The notes under the pieces were generated by a model, which ran no database searches, had not been told where the DNA came from, and was given only the letters and a program-made list of their open reading frames with translations. Made by a program: the position numbers and the translations under genes. Shown here in pieces: positions 11,695-22,439 of a DNA stretch of 64,000 bases. Numbering within the stretch: position 1 is the stretch's first letter; each line of letters begins with the position of its first letter. The stretch spans positions 23,271,003-23,335,002 of the forward strand of contig ML679954.1 of NCBI GenBank assembly GCA_007922225.1, in the 5' to 3' direction. This DNA comes from Emydura subglobosa. Lineage: Eukaryota; Chordata; Testudines; Chelidae.

Positions 11695-12512
11695 GGATGC
11701 AAATTGTGATGGGAGTGCCACACAGTTAGACACATGGAAAAAGAATAACTGTCCTTGCTTACAGACAGCCCCCCAACCTGAAGCAAATACTCACCAGCAA
11801 CCGTACACCATACAACAAGATCACTAACCCAGGAACCCATCCCTGCAACAAACCCCATTGCCAACTCTGCCCACACATTGACTCTAATGACACCATCACA
11901 GGTCCTAACCACATCAGCCACACCATCAGGAGCTCATTCACCTGCACATCTACTAATGTAATATACGCCATCACGTGCCAGCAATGCCCCTCTGCCATGT
12001 ACATTGGCCAAACCGGACTGTCACTACGCAAAAGAATAAATGGACATAAATCAGAGATAAAACATGGTAACTTCCATAAACCAATTGGAGAGCACTTCAA
12101 TCTCCCAGGACACACTGTAGCTGACTTGAAAGTTGCCATACTTCTACAAAAAAACTTCAAAACCAGATTTCAGGGAGAAACTGCAGAGCTGGAACTCATA
12201 TGCAAACTTGACAAAATCAGACTGGGTCTGAATAGGGACTTGGAATGGTTCTCTCATTACAAGAAGTAATTGTCACTGTTCACACATTCTCACCTTCTAA
12301 TCAATGGTTGTGAATAGGCCTCAACTACTCTAACTGAATGGACTTTATTTACACCTATCCTCCTCGTTGTTTCTTACCCTTGGATGTATATATACACCTC
12401 CTCTCTGATTTCTATTTCATGCATCTGAGGAAGTGGGTTGCAGCCCAGGAAAGCTTATGCCAGCAGAAATTTGTTAGTCTTTAAAGTGCTACAGGACTCT
12501 TGCAGTTTTTGT
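11695..12512 (+). mobile_element. Penelope-like retroelement, 5'-truncated 3' end
   Basis: The 3' part of a Penelope-like element. It holds the C-terminal linker and GIY-YIG endonuclease frame (11730-12269), a ~155 bp untranslated stretch, then the characteristic sauropsid 3' tail 'catctgaggaagtgggttgc', 'ggaaagcttatgccagcag', 'tttgttagtctttaaagtgc', 'ctacaggactcttgcag' at 12424-12512. In the family the reverse transcriptase lies upstream of the nuclease; that part is absent here, as expected from 5' truncation on insertion. The left boundary is approximate. No target duplication was identified. Confidence 0.9.
11730..12269 (+). pseudogene. Penelope-like polyprotein C-terminus: GIY-YIG endonuclease domain (truncated)
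   Basis: An open frame of 179 codons with no internal stop, from just after a TAG at 11727 to the natural TAA at 12267. It starts with a linker (AYRQPPNLKQ, about residues 10-19), then a Cys/His cluster (HPCNKPHCQLCPH, about residues 37-49) that probably binds zinc in the family. The nuclease domain begins VIYAITCQQC (about 76-85), continues MYIGQTGLSLRKR (about 90-102) with the second YIG-type strand and the conserved arginine, and ends with GEHFNLPGH and an ETAELELI segment holding candidate catalytic glutamates. In the family this domain nicks the target DNA for priming. It has no promoter or start of its own and no reverse transcriptase, so it is a dead fragment; the frame is surprisingly well kept, which suggests recent insertion or simply luck. 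An ATG at 11997 is an internal methionine, not a start. Confidence 0.9.
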
Positions 12513-13136
12513 TTTTGTGTTGGCTCCAGTAGTGCAGTTTGTGTCAGCGCTTGTCAATTTTTTTTTGGTGCCGGGGGCGGGGGGGGGAGTTGCACAGGAG
12601 TACATATACTGATCTAATTACACCCATGCAAACCCCCAATGCAGATGTACTGGCACTAATCTGAAATGATTTGCAGATGTGTCAGAAGTCTATTGAAGAT
12701 AGATCAGGCTATTCACATCACTCCTAAGTTTGGCATTTCCTCTGCAAGGGAACTCTCCCTAATATGTGTCTGCAGGTTTAACCCTGTACCTGGACAAGTC
12801 ATTCTTTTTTATATGCTTGGCTTGTGCTTCACTCACTTTGTGTTTGAGGGTGTGGGAAGAGAAAAGTTACTAGAGAAGCTATAGGAATTTGGGTTACTTC
12901 TCAGGCAGGATACCAATATGGAGTAGCTGGCAGTGAGTGCTAGCCCCTTTGAAGTGCCTGGTAGCTCTTATATTAGTAAAAACATGCAAAGGTCACCATA
13001 AAAGTCAGTATTAGACAACAGTTAGTGCACAGTGATACCTGAGGTACCTGTTTTTCCCCTCGAATGGGAGCAGGAAATAGTTGTTGTATGTGCTGGCTAA
13101 ACATGGGTTTTGAATGGAGACCACAGTAAATTGCTC
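12513..13136. other. Unrecognised, with a G-rich run
   Basis: Contains a short G tract (about 12566-12588, with one C interruption) after a T run. Nothing else is recognisable; the open frame at 12666-12884 has no family features. Confidence 0.4.
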
Positions 13137-13320
13137 AATTTAAGTCCTGATTCAAGAAAGCATCCTTACTTAGGAAAGCTTTTAAGCATGTGCTTCAGTC
13201 TCATTGATTTCAGTAGGAGTTAAGCACAAGCTTATAGTTAAGTATGTACATAAGTGTTTTCCTGAATATAGGTGGGCTTAAACAGATGCTTAAAAGCTTT
13301 CCTGAACTGAGGCCATAATC
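13137..13320. repeat. Fold-back 'ttaagcatgtgctt' repeat
   Basis: Built of repeated and inverted variants of 'cttttaagcatgtgctt', 'agttaagcacaagctta' and 'ttaaacagatgcttaaaagc', with 'cctgattcaagaaagc' at one end and the inverted counterpart 'gctttcctgaactgaggcc' at the other. This is the layout of an abundant sauropsid palindromic MITE-like repeat. A related piece lies at 48310-48440. Confidence 0.6.
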
Positions 13321-13993
13321 CCTCTTTCTGCCAATGGATATTCAGTAGTCACAATGAACTTGGCCCTTCTGGGTTGAGAAGTGAATGTAATATTGTTGCA
13401 GATGCTGAGACCCAGTGCTACTGCAGTTTGACTGTGTGCGTGGCTCTTCTGTGCACATGGTGGGACTTGTCATGAATGTATGAAAGAAAGGGAAATGAAT
13501 ACATTATTCCATGTCAGTCTTGGAATAACTTCTGCTCTGACTCTTCTCTGATGCACTTTAAAGATCAAATGCTCATCTGAGACCTCTCCCTTTTTTTATT
13601 AGCCACACTCCCAGACTTGACGGTGCGTGTACTGCCAGTCCAATGTGCAGTTCTGTCTCCTCTCAGAATCACTCTTCTCTACTGTTCTCCTACGTGCCCT
13701 GCTCTGTGCCATGTCCATCACGCTCTTTGTGGCACACTGACTTTGGTCAATGTATGGGTGTGGACTGAGCCTTTGAGATTTGTATCTGTGTTTAATTCCT
13801 GTCAGAATGTATTTAAATAGGAAAACTGTCAGCCTTCACTTAAATAAGTGTACGAAAGAGTCCTGATAGCCTATTTGTCCCTTTGTTTTGGCCTGACCTT
13901 CAATGAGTTACAGAGTTTAATCTGAACAGCTCATGCAATTGTTTAAGATTTGATTAATTTGAAATTAAAATAGGGAAACTTCAATTTGGCCCA
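13321..13993. other. No recognisable feature
   Basis: No transposon ends or coding pattern seen. The short CT-rich frames around 13617-13820 resemble no family that I know. Confidence 0.4.
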
Positions 13994-14870
13994 TGTGATG
14001 GGGTGTAAACTCCACATTGCTAGTGGGCCTCCACAGGAACCTGAAGGGGTGCGAAGTAGTGCAGTTAGCAAATTCACGTGGAAAGGAGTCCGGTTTCCTT
14101 AAAGGGACTGAGGAATCTCAGTTAGGGGAGAGATCCAGGAAAGAGGATGTTGGGGGTTCCTGCTCTTTGAAAATGGCCTGATAGAAGGCAGAAGGGAGGA
14201 GAATTGGGAAAAGCCACCAGAGGGGGGGTCTCAAAATAGGATTTAGACTCCAGAGAGGTGGCCCTGGGATATCAGTGTTCACTTTTGGTGCAGAATACTG
14301 AAGGAGCTGCATACAGAGCTAACATGCAAGCCCTGGAAGGGTGGAAGAGGTTTAAGTTTGTACTTTTGGTTTGGGATTTGTTAGAGAATTCTAGGGGGAA
14401 TCCTGAGAGCCACAACCCTGAAGGAAGGCGAAGCCTGAGAGGAATGCCAATATACAGTGAGCCTGGGAAAGGCCTGCAGATAGGCTGAAGGAGGATGCAG
14501 AGGGCCTGAAAAGACAGACCTTGCTTATTTGCTACAGGGTCCCTGGGCAAGAACCTTAAGAAGATGGAGGGGCTGGGTTCCCCTACCAGCCACAAGAAAA
14601 CACAGCACAGAGACCCCAGAGATCAGGGATGGAAGGACTATTGAATCAGGACTCAGGACAAAGACTTGGCCTGAGGCTGTGGGACTACTGTTGATTAGAG
14701 TTTTGGTTACCCTGGAAGGGATGGGTCTAAAACTGACTTGGCCAGTATCCTGAGTCATGAAAGGGAGCAGACCACTGGAATGGTTTTTGGTAGAAGGTGC
14801 TAGATGAGGAGAGCCTGCTATGTAACCTCTAGCCGTGAGGAGGTGTACCAATGGTGAGTGCACTCTGACA
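13994..14870 (+). mobile_element. LTR-like element (possible solo LTR), 877 bp
   Basis: Begins tgtgatggggtgtaaactcc and ends gagtgcactctgaca, giving the TG...CA ends of an LTR. The flanks are gccca (left) and gtcca (right), a possible 5 bp target duplication with one difference. The interior is purine-rich and non-coding ('aaaggaagcg', 'ggaagggatggg'). A second element at 56226-56856 shares the opening. I take it as a solo LTR of an unidentified retrovirus-like or Gypsy-like family; no internal region or second LTR is present. Orientation is set by the matching start only. Confidence 0.5.
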
Positions 14871-16245
14871 GTCCAGTGTTCAGGGCTGTCTGTAATTAAA
14901 TTATCTACAACATTTTAGTAAGCACAGCCTTAATATTGCAAGATGCTGAACATCTCATCTGAGATATTAAGCACTCTTCTTTTATTTTGAAGTTGTCCCT
15001 GTATGATTTTTGCATAGTACACCATATTAATATAATTCTTTTCATCAACTGCTGGATTTTGTCAAGGCCTGAAAGACGTGTTAGTAGTCAACTCCTTAAA
15101 ATGGAAGGTCAGGTCAACTGAAAGTGGGATCACATATCTCTGGCAACTAAATTCTAGCCCTGCTTCCAACAATCAACCCATATAACAAATTATCAATCGG
15201 CATGTGTTATCATGTTCAGACATCTTAGAAATTCCCTAAACTAAAGTCTTGAACTTTAATACGTTATCATCAAAAGTTTTCTCTATGAGAGTTAGCTGTT
15301 GAAATTCTGTACCTGTCAAAACCTGTAAGTTAACTGCTATTCAGCAGCAACTAAAAGTAATTTAGTAGCAGCTGAAATATGTTTAACTTCATTTAAAATT
15401 TCATTGAGCTGCTATATAAGTAATCAAGGAGGAGAAGAAAATTATTTTTATTTTCACAGTATGTCTTTGGAGATGCTAGCTATTTGAAGCAGTACAATCT
15501 AACCAAATCATTGAAGAGGAAGACTATTACATTGACAGCAGAGGCTCCGATGTAATACTTGGTACAAAGATTATTTAACACATTAAGTGAAGAGAGGAAC
15601 GCTGAGACGAGTGCTTCTATTTTGCAGACATTTTTGAGAACTGAAACTAACAAATATGGTCATTGTCATCACTGGTTAAAGCTGTATAATTTTTATAAGC
15701 ACACAAGTAAAATTCATATTTGTGGCTAAGGATCAGCACAAAAGGGTTTTGACATTTGATCAAAATATGTTTACAGTCTGTAATAGAGAAAACAGACATC
15801 GCATACATAGATAGGGTCATGCTGTCATAAAGTGACCTCCATCTGGGTGTTGGAGTATTCTTGCAAAAACCTTTTTACCCACCTTCCAAACGTTAATAGA
15901 CTAGAATTGATCGATCGGTACATGTAGGTGCTGGTGCTCAGCATGTGTGTCCTGCAAATGAAGCTGCCTTTTTAAATGCACACAAATGGAGGCATGATTG
16001 TGGCCTCTGTTGTATAGGCAAGCAGACCCTAGTGAGCCGATAAATGTTTCTCCATAGGTAAGTATTATCAGTTGCAGAGGTAAGTATTATCAGTTGCAGC
16101 ACACTGTGGTGATCTTGATGTCATTTAAGGAGTTCAATATTTGGAACATTGGTAATGGTCTATGGTGCCTTTTACCTCTGAATGTGCCCTAGGTCCATTA
16201 GTGATTGAAAATGGTCTGATGGTTATTTGGAGTGCGACCAAGGAA
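14871..16245. other. Unrecognised sequence
   Basis: AT-rich DNA with no recognisable transposon ends or exons. The only structured item is a 22 bp exact tandem duplication at 16056-16099. Confidence 0.4.
16056..16099. repeat. 22 bp exact tandem duplication
   Basis: Two head-to-tail copies of aggtaagtattatcagttgc plus ag. Each copy contains ggtaagtat, which fits the 5' splice-site consensus, but there is no open frame ending at it, so I treat this as coincidental. Confidence 0.9.
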
Positions 16246-17290
16246 GTTATGTCAGTGCCTAAATTCTGCTTTTAGGCATCACTTCAGTCTACAAAACACC
16301 CATTAGGCTGCTACCTAACCCTGTAGGTGCCTAAGTTTTTGCCTCTGGGCCTGTGCACTGCAGCCTCACTGTAGGTACCTGGGCACCTATCTCTCACCTA
16401 AACCCCAGAGAAATTAACAAACCAGGGAAGATAGGTGGTTGGCCACCTACGGCACATGCTCAGACCTACTCTGGTAGGCATGCACAGAGGCTGCCTACTG
16501 GCTCAGGCCCCTCAAACAAGTTCACAGAAAATGGCCTAAGAAATTGGGGAAGAAGAAGGTAGACTGCCTGCCTTATAATCTTTAGCCCAGTGGATAGGTA
16601 CTCACCCAGGACGTGAAAGACCTGTGGTTCAAGTCCCCCCTCCTCCTAACTACTGGGCTGTGGAATATTCGGATGGGTGTTTCCCTCAATCTCTCTGGTT
16701 GATGATGTTCCACTTTAACTAAAAAATTGGGCCAGTGCAAGAGTTATAATGGCTCTATAGCCTAGTGGTTAGGTTACTCACTTGAGAGGTGGCCAATCCC
16801 TATTCAAAACCCCTTCACTCCTTCAGAAGGAGGGAGGACTTTAACTGGTGGTTTGCCACATCATGAGTATCCAATCCACTGGATTTAATATTATTAGGAG
16901 GGCATCCTCCTTCCTCCCCACCCATCCAGCTCTTTAAGTGGCCTCTGAGCATGTCTACTGGATTGGGCAATTTAGGCCACCAACTCCTATCTTCCCTTGG
17001 TTCGTGGATCACAAGCAGAGATAGGCATCTGCCTGCAGCGCAGACTTAGATGCATATCTCTGTGAGAGGGGTGGATCTTAGCATGCACACTTCTGGTTGA
17101 TGTTTCCCATTGACTAGTTTAGGTGGCTCCCTGCCTGGGTTCTGGCTTTGTGGATCTCAGTCTAAGGCCCCAGTCAGTGTATAGGAGCTAGGCACCTAAT
17201 TCAAGTTTAGTGAGTTACAGTGATGTTCCTGTGATTTTCTAGGTGATTTGGCACTACAATGCTCAGCATTGCAACACGCAAGTTCCTTTG
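16246..17290. repeat. 'taggtgcct' repeat carrying alternating tRNA-like modules
   Basis: The outer parts are rich in taggtgcctaa variants, like 813-1665. Between them lie tRNA-like pieces: a direct A-box-like stretch tagcccagtggataggt (16583-16599) with a B-box ggttcaagtcc (16626-16636); an inverted A-box-like piece ctaactactgggct (16646-16659); a direct copy tagcctagtggttaggt (16758-16774) with a weak B-box (about 16804); and an inverted copy tgagtatccaatccactgg (16864 onward). The modules therefore alternate in orientation. I believe this is an old sauropsid composite repeat; whether it is a SINE, a MITE that captured tRNA-like sequence, or both is open. Confidence 0.6.
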
Positions 17291-18110
17291 TGAATCTGGG
17301 CTCCAGTCACTTGCATAACATGAGTTGCTAGTCTCTGTCTCATTTGTTGTGCTCAGACACACTTATTTATAATGCTCATATGTCTATATTGCAAAATAAC
17401 TGCCAGACTGTGGGTGCAATCCTGACCAGTGAGGGTTGTGTCACTGCCTGTCCTCTAACCCTGGTTGCCTTAAATGCTCTGCTTCTTTAGCTCACTCTGG
17501 ACACCAACATCCTGCAGCCAAGCATATGCTGAGTGTCTGTGTGTTAAGCAGTTCTGATTCCTGCAGCTTGCTTGTTACACCACAGGAGCCCCGCTGTAGT
17601 CTCTCTCACCCAGTTACCTTATACAGGGGTGAATTAGTCCTGAATTTCTCCCAAACTCTCTGCCCTGAAGTATCCAACCCTCTCCTGGAACACCCAGAGA
17701 AATAATACAGTTCATTTGCTCTTCTAAAGAGACAGAATGTACAGCTTATCACTTTTTAACTGGAGTTAACTAATGCTTTAATTCAAACATAACACTGGGT
17801 TGTTTTAGATAAAAAAATAAAATAAGTTTATTAACAAAATGAGTATAAAAGACAGTGTTTCAAATGGTAACATTCAAATAGAAGTGCAAAACGTTTTCTA
17901 TTGGCTAAAACTTAACACTATAAGCTATAGCCTTTGTTCAAAGATAGCTTCCTTTCTAATGTACCTTCCAGCAAGATGGCCAATCACCCATCTGGTTGGG
18001 ATCTCCCACAAAGTCCATAGTGCTTGGTTCTTTTGTCGTCTTAGGTGAAAGTGAGTCAACAGTGTACCCTTATTGCCAAGGAGGCTAACAGCATATTGGG
18101 CTGCATTAGT

Positions 18111-18214
18111 AGGACCATTGCCAGCAGATCGAGGGAAGTGATTATTCTTCTCTATTTGGCACAGGACCATTGCCAGCAGATCGAGGGAAGTGATTATTCT
18201 TCTCTATTTGGCAC
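18111..18214. repeat. 52 bp tandem duplication inside CR1
   Basis: Two apparently exact copies of a 52 bp CR1 segment that starts aggaccattgccagcagatc and ends ctctatttggcac. The standard CR1 sequence has one copy here, so the duplication arose in this element or its source. Confidence 0.95.
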
Positions 18215-18473
18215 AGGCGAGGCCATATTTGGAGTATCGTGTCCAGTTTTGGGCCCCTCACTACAGGAAGCATGTGGACAAATTGGAGAGAGTGTAGCAG
18301 AGGGCGACAAAAATGATTAGGGGACTCAAGCACATGATTTATGAGGAGAGGTTGAGGGAACTAGGCTTGTTTAGCCTGCAGAAGAGAAGACTGAGGGGGG
18401 ATTTAATAGCAGCCTTTAATTACCTGAAAGGGGATTCCAGGGGGGAATGGAGCTAGGCTGTTCTCAGTGGTAG

Positions 18474-18708
18474 TATGTATTATGATACCACTAACTACAT
18501 TGATGCACGCTATTTTATCTACAGGACCCCTGCCTCTTTCAGTGCACAGGATTGGCTCTGGGAATGAATAAAGGATGTTTGGTGAATGAAGCTATTGTTT
18601 GTAGCACCTCTGCCTCATTTGCTGCAGAAGCAGAAAGGTGTGTAGTGAATGAGGCAGGGGATTACATGAAGAGAAAGGAGAGGTCTCATGGTTAAGGATG
18701 TTTAATGT
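18474..18708. mobile_element. 235 bp unclassified insert inside CR1
   Basis: Relative to an uninterrupted CR1 ('ctgttctcagtgg' directly followed by 'cagatgacagaac', as at 38063-38090), this copy carries 235 bp of unrelated DNA. The edges show a near-duplicated 9-mer, cagtggtag (18465-18473) and caatggcag (18709-18717), consistent with a target duplication that has since diverged. A similar sequence is at 61466-61600, sharing 'actacat', 'acaggac.c.gcctc.ttca' and 'gtgcac', so it belongs to a dispersed family. It contains 'ctctgcctcatttgctgc' and an inverted-looking 'gaatgaggcaggg', suggesting partial internal symmetry. I cannot name the family. Confidence 0.75.
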
Positions 18709-19724
18709 CAATGGCAGATGACAGAACAAGGAGTAATGATCTCAAGTTGCAGTGGGGGAGGTCTAAGTTAGATATTAGGAAAACATTTTTCTCTAGGAGG
18801 GTGGTGAAGCTCTGGAATGGGTTACCTAGGGAGGTGGTGGAATCTCCATCCCTAGAGGTTTTTAAGGTGTGGCTTGACAAAGTCCTGGCTGGGATGATTC
18901 AGTTGGAGTTGGTCCTGTTTTGAGCGGGAGTTGGACTAGATGACCTCCTGCGGTCCCTTCCAACCCTAATCTATGATTCTATGAAAGATAACTTGAGGTT
19001 CTTTGCCCTGCTCTTGAATAACTTAGCAAACTTTTGAGATGGATTCTTCTAAAGGTCACTCCTCAAAGTAAAGTTCATTCAAACTGTGACATGGAGTCCC
19101 CTGGTGAAGGAAGTTTCATGCTGGTTTCTTCCCCAGCCTGTGTTTGCCAACATGCAAATGAATGGCCACTTGACATATGATTGCTAATCGACTCTGACAC
19201 CTGGTTGGGGGCATCAGCCTGCCCTTTGTCAGAAACCTGTTTAGCAACTTCCAGACTTGTCTGGTGAAAACCATTTAGTTCCACAATTCATTCATTTGTA
19301 TATTCATTCAATTCATGTGTATAGTCACTTGGGTATTTACCTTACATACGCCATGCAAGAATATTAATGATCAGTGTATTATTATCATTCAGTTTTTCAG
19401 TGATACCTTACAGGACACACATCACATACAGTTTGACATAAATAAACTGGGACACACTGAACTGGTCAGCCCGCTGCAACTCTCCGCCAAATACCAGAGA
19501 GCCTCTTCCCTTTTGCATTGGGATTCTGTTAAGGTCACAATAACACAACACCAATTATAGTTATTACCCAGTTATTACTGACAGTCTCAGCAGAGAGAAC
19601 AAAGAGTGAATGGGCATGGAGAATGAATTATCCTGTATCCCTGGGGTAGGTTTGCCCTCTGGTTCAAGGTTGAGATACATGAAATGGTCAGTGAGGGAAA
19701 TATGCACTCCTTGGTGCTGACTGT

Positions 19725-19998
19725 GGGATTATCTACACCACATGGGTGCAGTTATGATACAGTAGCACCATAGTCTAAATGCTTCCTACAGCAAAGGAAG
19801 TGGATTGTCTGTTGTTGTTAATCCACCTCCCTGAGAGGTGGTAGCTAGGTGGATGGAAGCATATTTCCATTGATCTAGACACATCTACACTGGAGGTTAG
19901 GTCAACATAGCTATGGCCCTCCGGTGTATGAATTTTTCATACCCTGAGTGATGTAGCTATGTCAACCTAAATTCTAAGTGTAAACCAGGACACACCGT
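19725..19998. mobile_element. Short TIR element (MITE-like), family 1, second copy
   Basis: Reads 'acatctacactggaggttag', 'gtcaacatagctatggcc', 'cataccctgagtgatgtagc', 'tatgtcaacctaa' and ends near 'agtgtaaaccagga', matching the reverse orientation of the family at 531-812. It is considerably decayed. The left limit is approximate. Confidence 0.6.
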
Positions 19999-22439
19999 TA
20001 TACTTGCTGTATGAATGAGGGTTCTAGTTTCCAGTGATGCTAATCTGGATCCTTTTCATAAACCCTAAACTAAATTTAAAAACAATCTTGATGTCACCTT
20101 TTAACTTACTATTCCTCTTTCTGATGTGATGGTTTCTTGCCTTTTTTTAAACCTATGATTATTAATTTCTCTTCTTTGGTTAAATTGGACTTATTCACCT
20201 CTATCATCAAAAAATGTTTCAGACCTGAGGACAGCTTGATTTCTCCAAGTTCTTTCTTTGAACTTTCAACTCTAAATTTTAATGAGCACCCATCTGAATC
20301 AGCTCAAGCTGCAGTGAGTTTTTCTAACTGCTCTGTTACTATTTAAATTGTGTGGTTGCATTATTATGCAAAAGTTCTTGAAATATTTGCTACCACCTTG
20401 GTTTAACATAGGTCTTTTAAAAATTATGAAAAGCAACTCTCAGTTATTTTGAAGGGAAATATGTTTCTAAATTAGAGTAAAAATCCCAGGGGTGAAACTT
20501 CTGGCTGCCCTAATGTAAATGGGAGTTCTGCCATTGACTTCAATGGTGCCAGGATTTCACTCCAGATTTTGAAACTGCATCATTTTGATCTTAGAGCTGT
20601 CACTGCTGACAAGTCTTTTGTTTGTTTTTTAAATATACATTTGCTATTGTAGACTATATATTTCATATGGTTTTATTTTAATTGGTAGCATATCCTCTGC
20701 TAAAGTCAATATAGATTTCAAGCACACTTCCAACATTTCTTATATAAATTGCAGTAGCTCTTAGATGCCCAATTCCTGTTGTTCTAGGCCCTGCATGCAC
20801 ACACAACAAAAAGATGGCCCCTGCCCCCAAAAGGCATAAGATGAGAGACAACAGGTGGATGTTGATAATGGTATCTCTTGACCCTCCTAACAGGTGTGTA
20901 TGTGCTCTTCATTCAATTTTAATATAATTTTGCTAAGAATGAACTTTGTGTACAGTGTCATTCTGGACCCACTTTGATTTATGACACTTCTGCTACATCT
21001 GTTTAAAGAACCCTTTTAAAAGGCCTTACTGCTGTGGATGACTATAAAACATGGCTTATATAGGATTTCAGTGGTGGAATGGCTTTATAGTGGTCTCTTG
21101 CACAAGAGAAAATTTCACCCTTAGTGAGACAGATAAATTCTGATTTCTGATTACATTTTGTATTTATAACCTTTCCCCTTCACAGCATGGGGTACATGAT
21201 TAGTAATTAGGTGGTATCTTTGCCTATCAAAGAGTGCATTTTAAGAAATCAGGTACCATGTTTTTCCAAAAGAAAGCGCACACCAGGTTTTGTACTAAAT
21301 TTAATTTAAGCAGTTAGTTCCTTTCCTTCAATTCCCTATCTCCAAAATAAGTAAATAAATACCATGACAATTCTCTGTAAAACAAACAATACACCTAGAT
21401 CACCTCCCTTTTCACTTCCTACTTTATCATTGTTCTATTCTTCCTTTGGTCATCACTGTAACGCCTCTGAATATTTCAAAATTATTTCCTTTCATGTACA
21501 TATAATTACGGTGGCTGCAACCAGTGAAGCATAGTGGTAACACCTGCAATTTTTACATCATAAATGACTCTGTCAAATTGCCTTAGCATGCATTGGTAAT
21601 CCAAATAGCAGGGAAGTGATACATTTAGAATATAGGATTTTTGTAAAGAAATCTGTTCTGCAGGAAATAAAAGGGAGTTCAATACCTGATATGCCAGGTA
21701 GGTGGCTTTTGGTTTCTATTTTATTTGAACCATGAGCAATTATACTAAGAGAAAACCAACTTAAATCAAGAAATATTCTGGAAGTTAGGAAAGCTGTTTT
21801 CATAGAAACATTTCCCAATGAAGATGCCTGTTCAGCAACATGTTGTTGTTATTAGCAATGCAAATAAACCATGAAAACACAAGTAGAGCTCACTGAATAC
21901 ACCAGAACTTCTTAGAAAAACAAACTATCACCAATAAACTTTCATCTCATTCTGGATGGCCAAGATGAAATAAACAAGAAAACCTACAAAAAACAGTTTA
22001 GGAAATATAAAGCAATGTAATATTTAAAACTTTATCAAGTCCGTTTCTATTTTCTTCCCAAAACCTTCTGTGAAAATTTTTCGGCAGAACTCATCTTTGT
22101 ATAGAACCAGTCCATTAGTCTTAATAAACTATTGAAACAGCTCAATGCAGAATTGTTTTATTTCAAATGGAGTATCTGAGGGTTTTTTTTCAATCTTGTA
22201 TTAAAATATCAGTAACGTTTATAATGTTGGAAGGCTAGCAATTAACATGTCTGTTTAGTGCCTCAGCTGAAGTCTAATCATCCTTAAGGCTATTTGTTGC
22301 CTTTCAAACAAGAATACCATGAACACTTAAGAATCTTAATTTTTTTTGGTACATGATTACATTTCTTTGATTGCTTTCAGCTCCTAATATAAACTTATCA
22401 GTACATGAAATGCAAGTTTCCTTTATCACTGAAATTCAC
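19999..22439. other. Mostly unrecognised AT-rich DNA
   Basis: Contains a short fold-back piece at 20490-20575 ('atgggagttctgccattgac' motif) and the L2/MIR-like tail listed separately at 20757. The remainder shows no exon, RNA gene or transposon ends. Confidence 0.35.
20757..20860 (-). mobile_element. Decayed L2/MIR 3' tail
   Basis: The plus-strand text 'gctcttagatgcccaattcc', 'taggccctgcatgcacacac' and 'atggcccctgcccccaaaag' matches the reverse complement of the shared L2/MIR 3' tail seen more clearly at 28018 and 48613. It is heavily diverged. Confidence 0.5.

Larger units (their letters stand above)
18049..18987 (+). mobile_element. CR1 LINE 3' end with duplication and nested insert
   Basis: Covers the C-terminal end of the CR1 polymerase frame and the 3' UTR: 'ccaaggaggctaacagcat', 'gtccagttttgggcccc', 'aaaaatgattaggggac', 'gaggttgagggaactagg', 'gaatgggttacctagggag', and the 3' tip 'gttggactagatgacctcc' with terminal atctatgattctatga. 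It is 5' truncated and broken twice: a 52 bp tandem duplication (18111-18214) and a 235 bp foreign insert (18474-18708). The hexamer tgaaag occurs at both edges (18046-18051 and 18982-18987) and may be a short target duplication. The copy is moderately diverged from the one at 37745. Confidence 0.95.
17410..19565 (-). mobile_element. LTR-like repeat split by a CR1 insertion
   Basis: The flanks of the CR1 at 18049-18987 look like two halves of one older interspersed repeat. The left half (17410-18048) has CT-rich text, then 'aaataagtttattaacaaaa'. The right half (18988-19565) has 'cccctggtgaaggaagtttc', 'catgcaaatgaatggccac' and 'ttgacataaataaactggg'. This resembles LTR-type repeats of turtles. 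The strand and the outer limits are guesses, and no coding region is present. Confidence 0.4.

Noticed and set aside
12666..12884. 72-codon frame after the Penelope-like element
   Set aside because: No homology to the element or to any known family; no promoter or exon structure.
16056..16099. Duplicated 5' splice sites (ggtaagtat)
   Set aside because: No open frame leads into them; a 22 bp tandem duplication explains the pattern.
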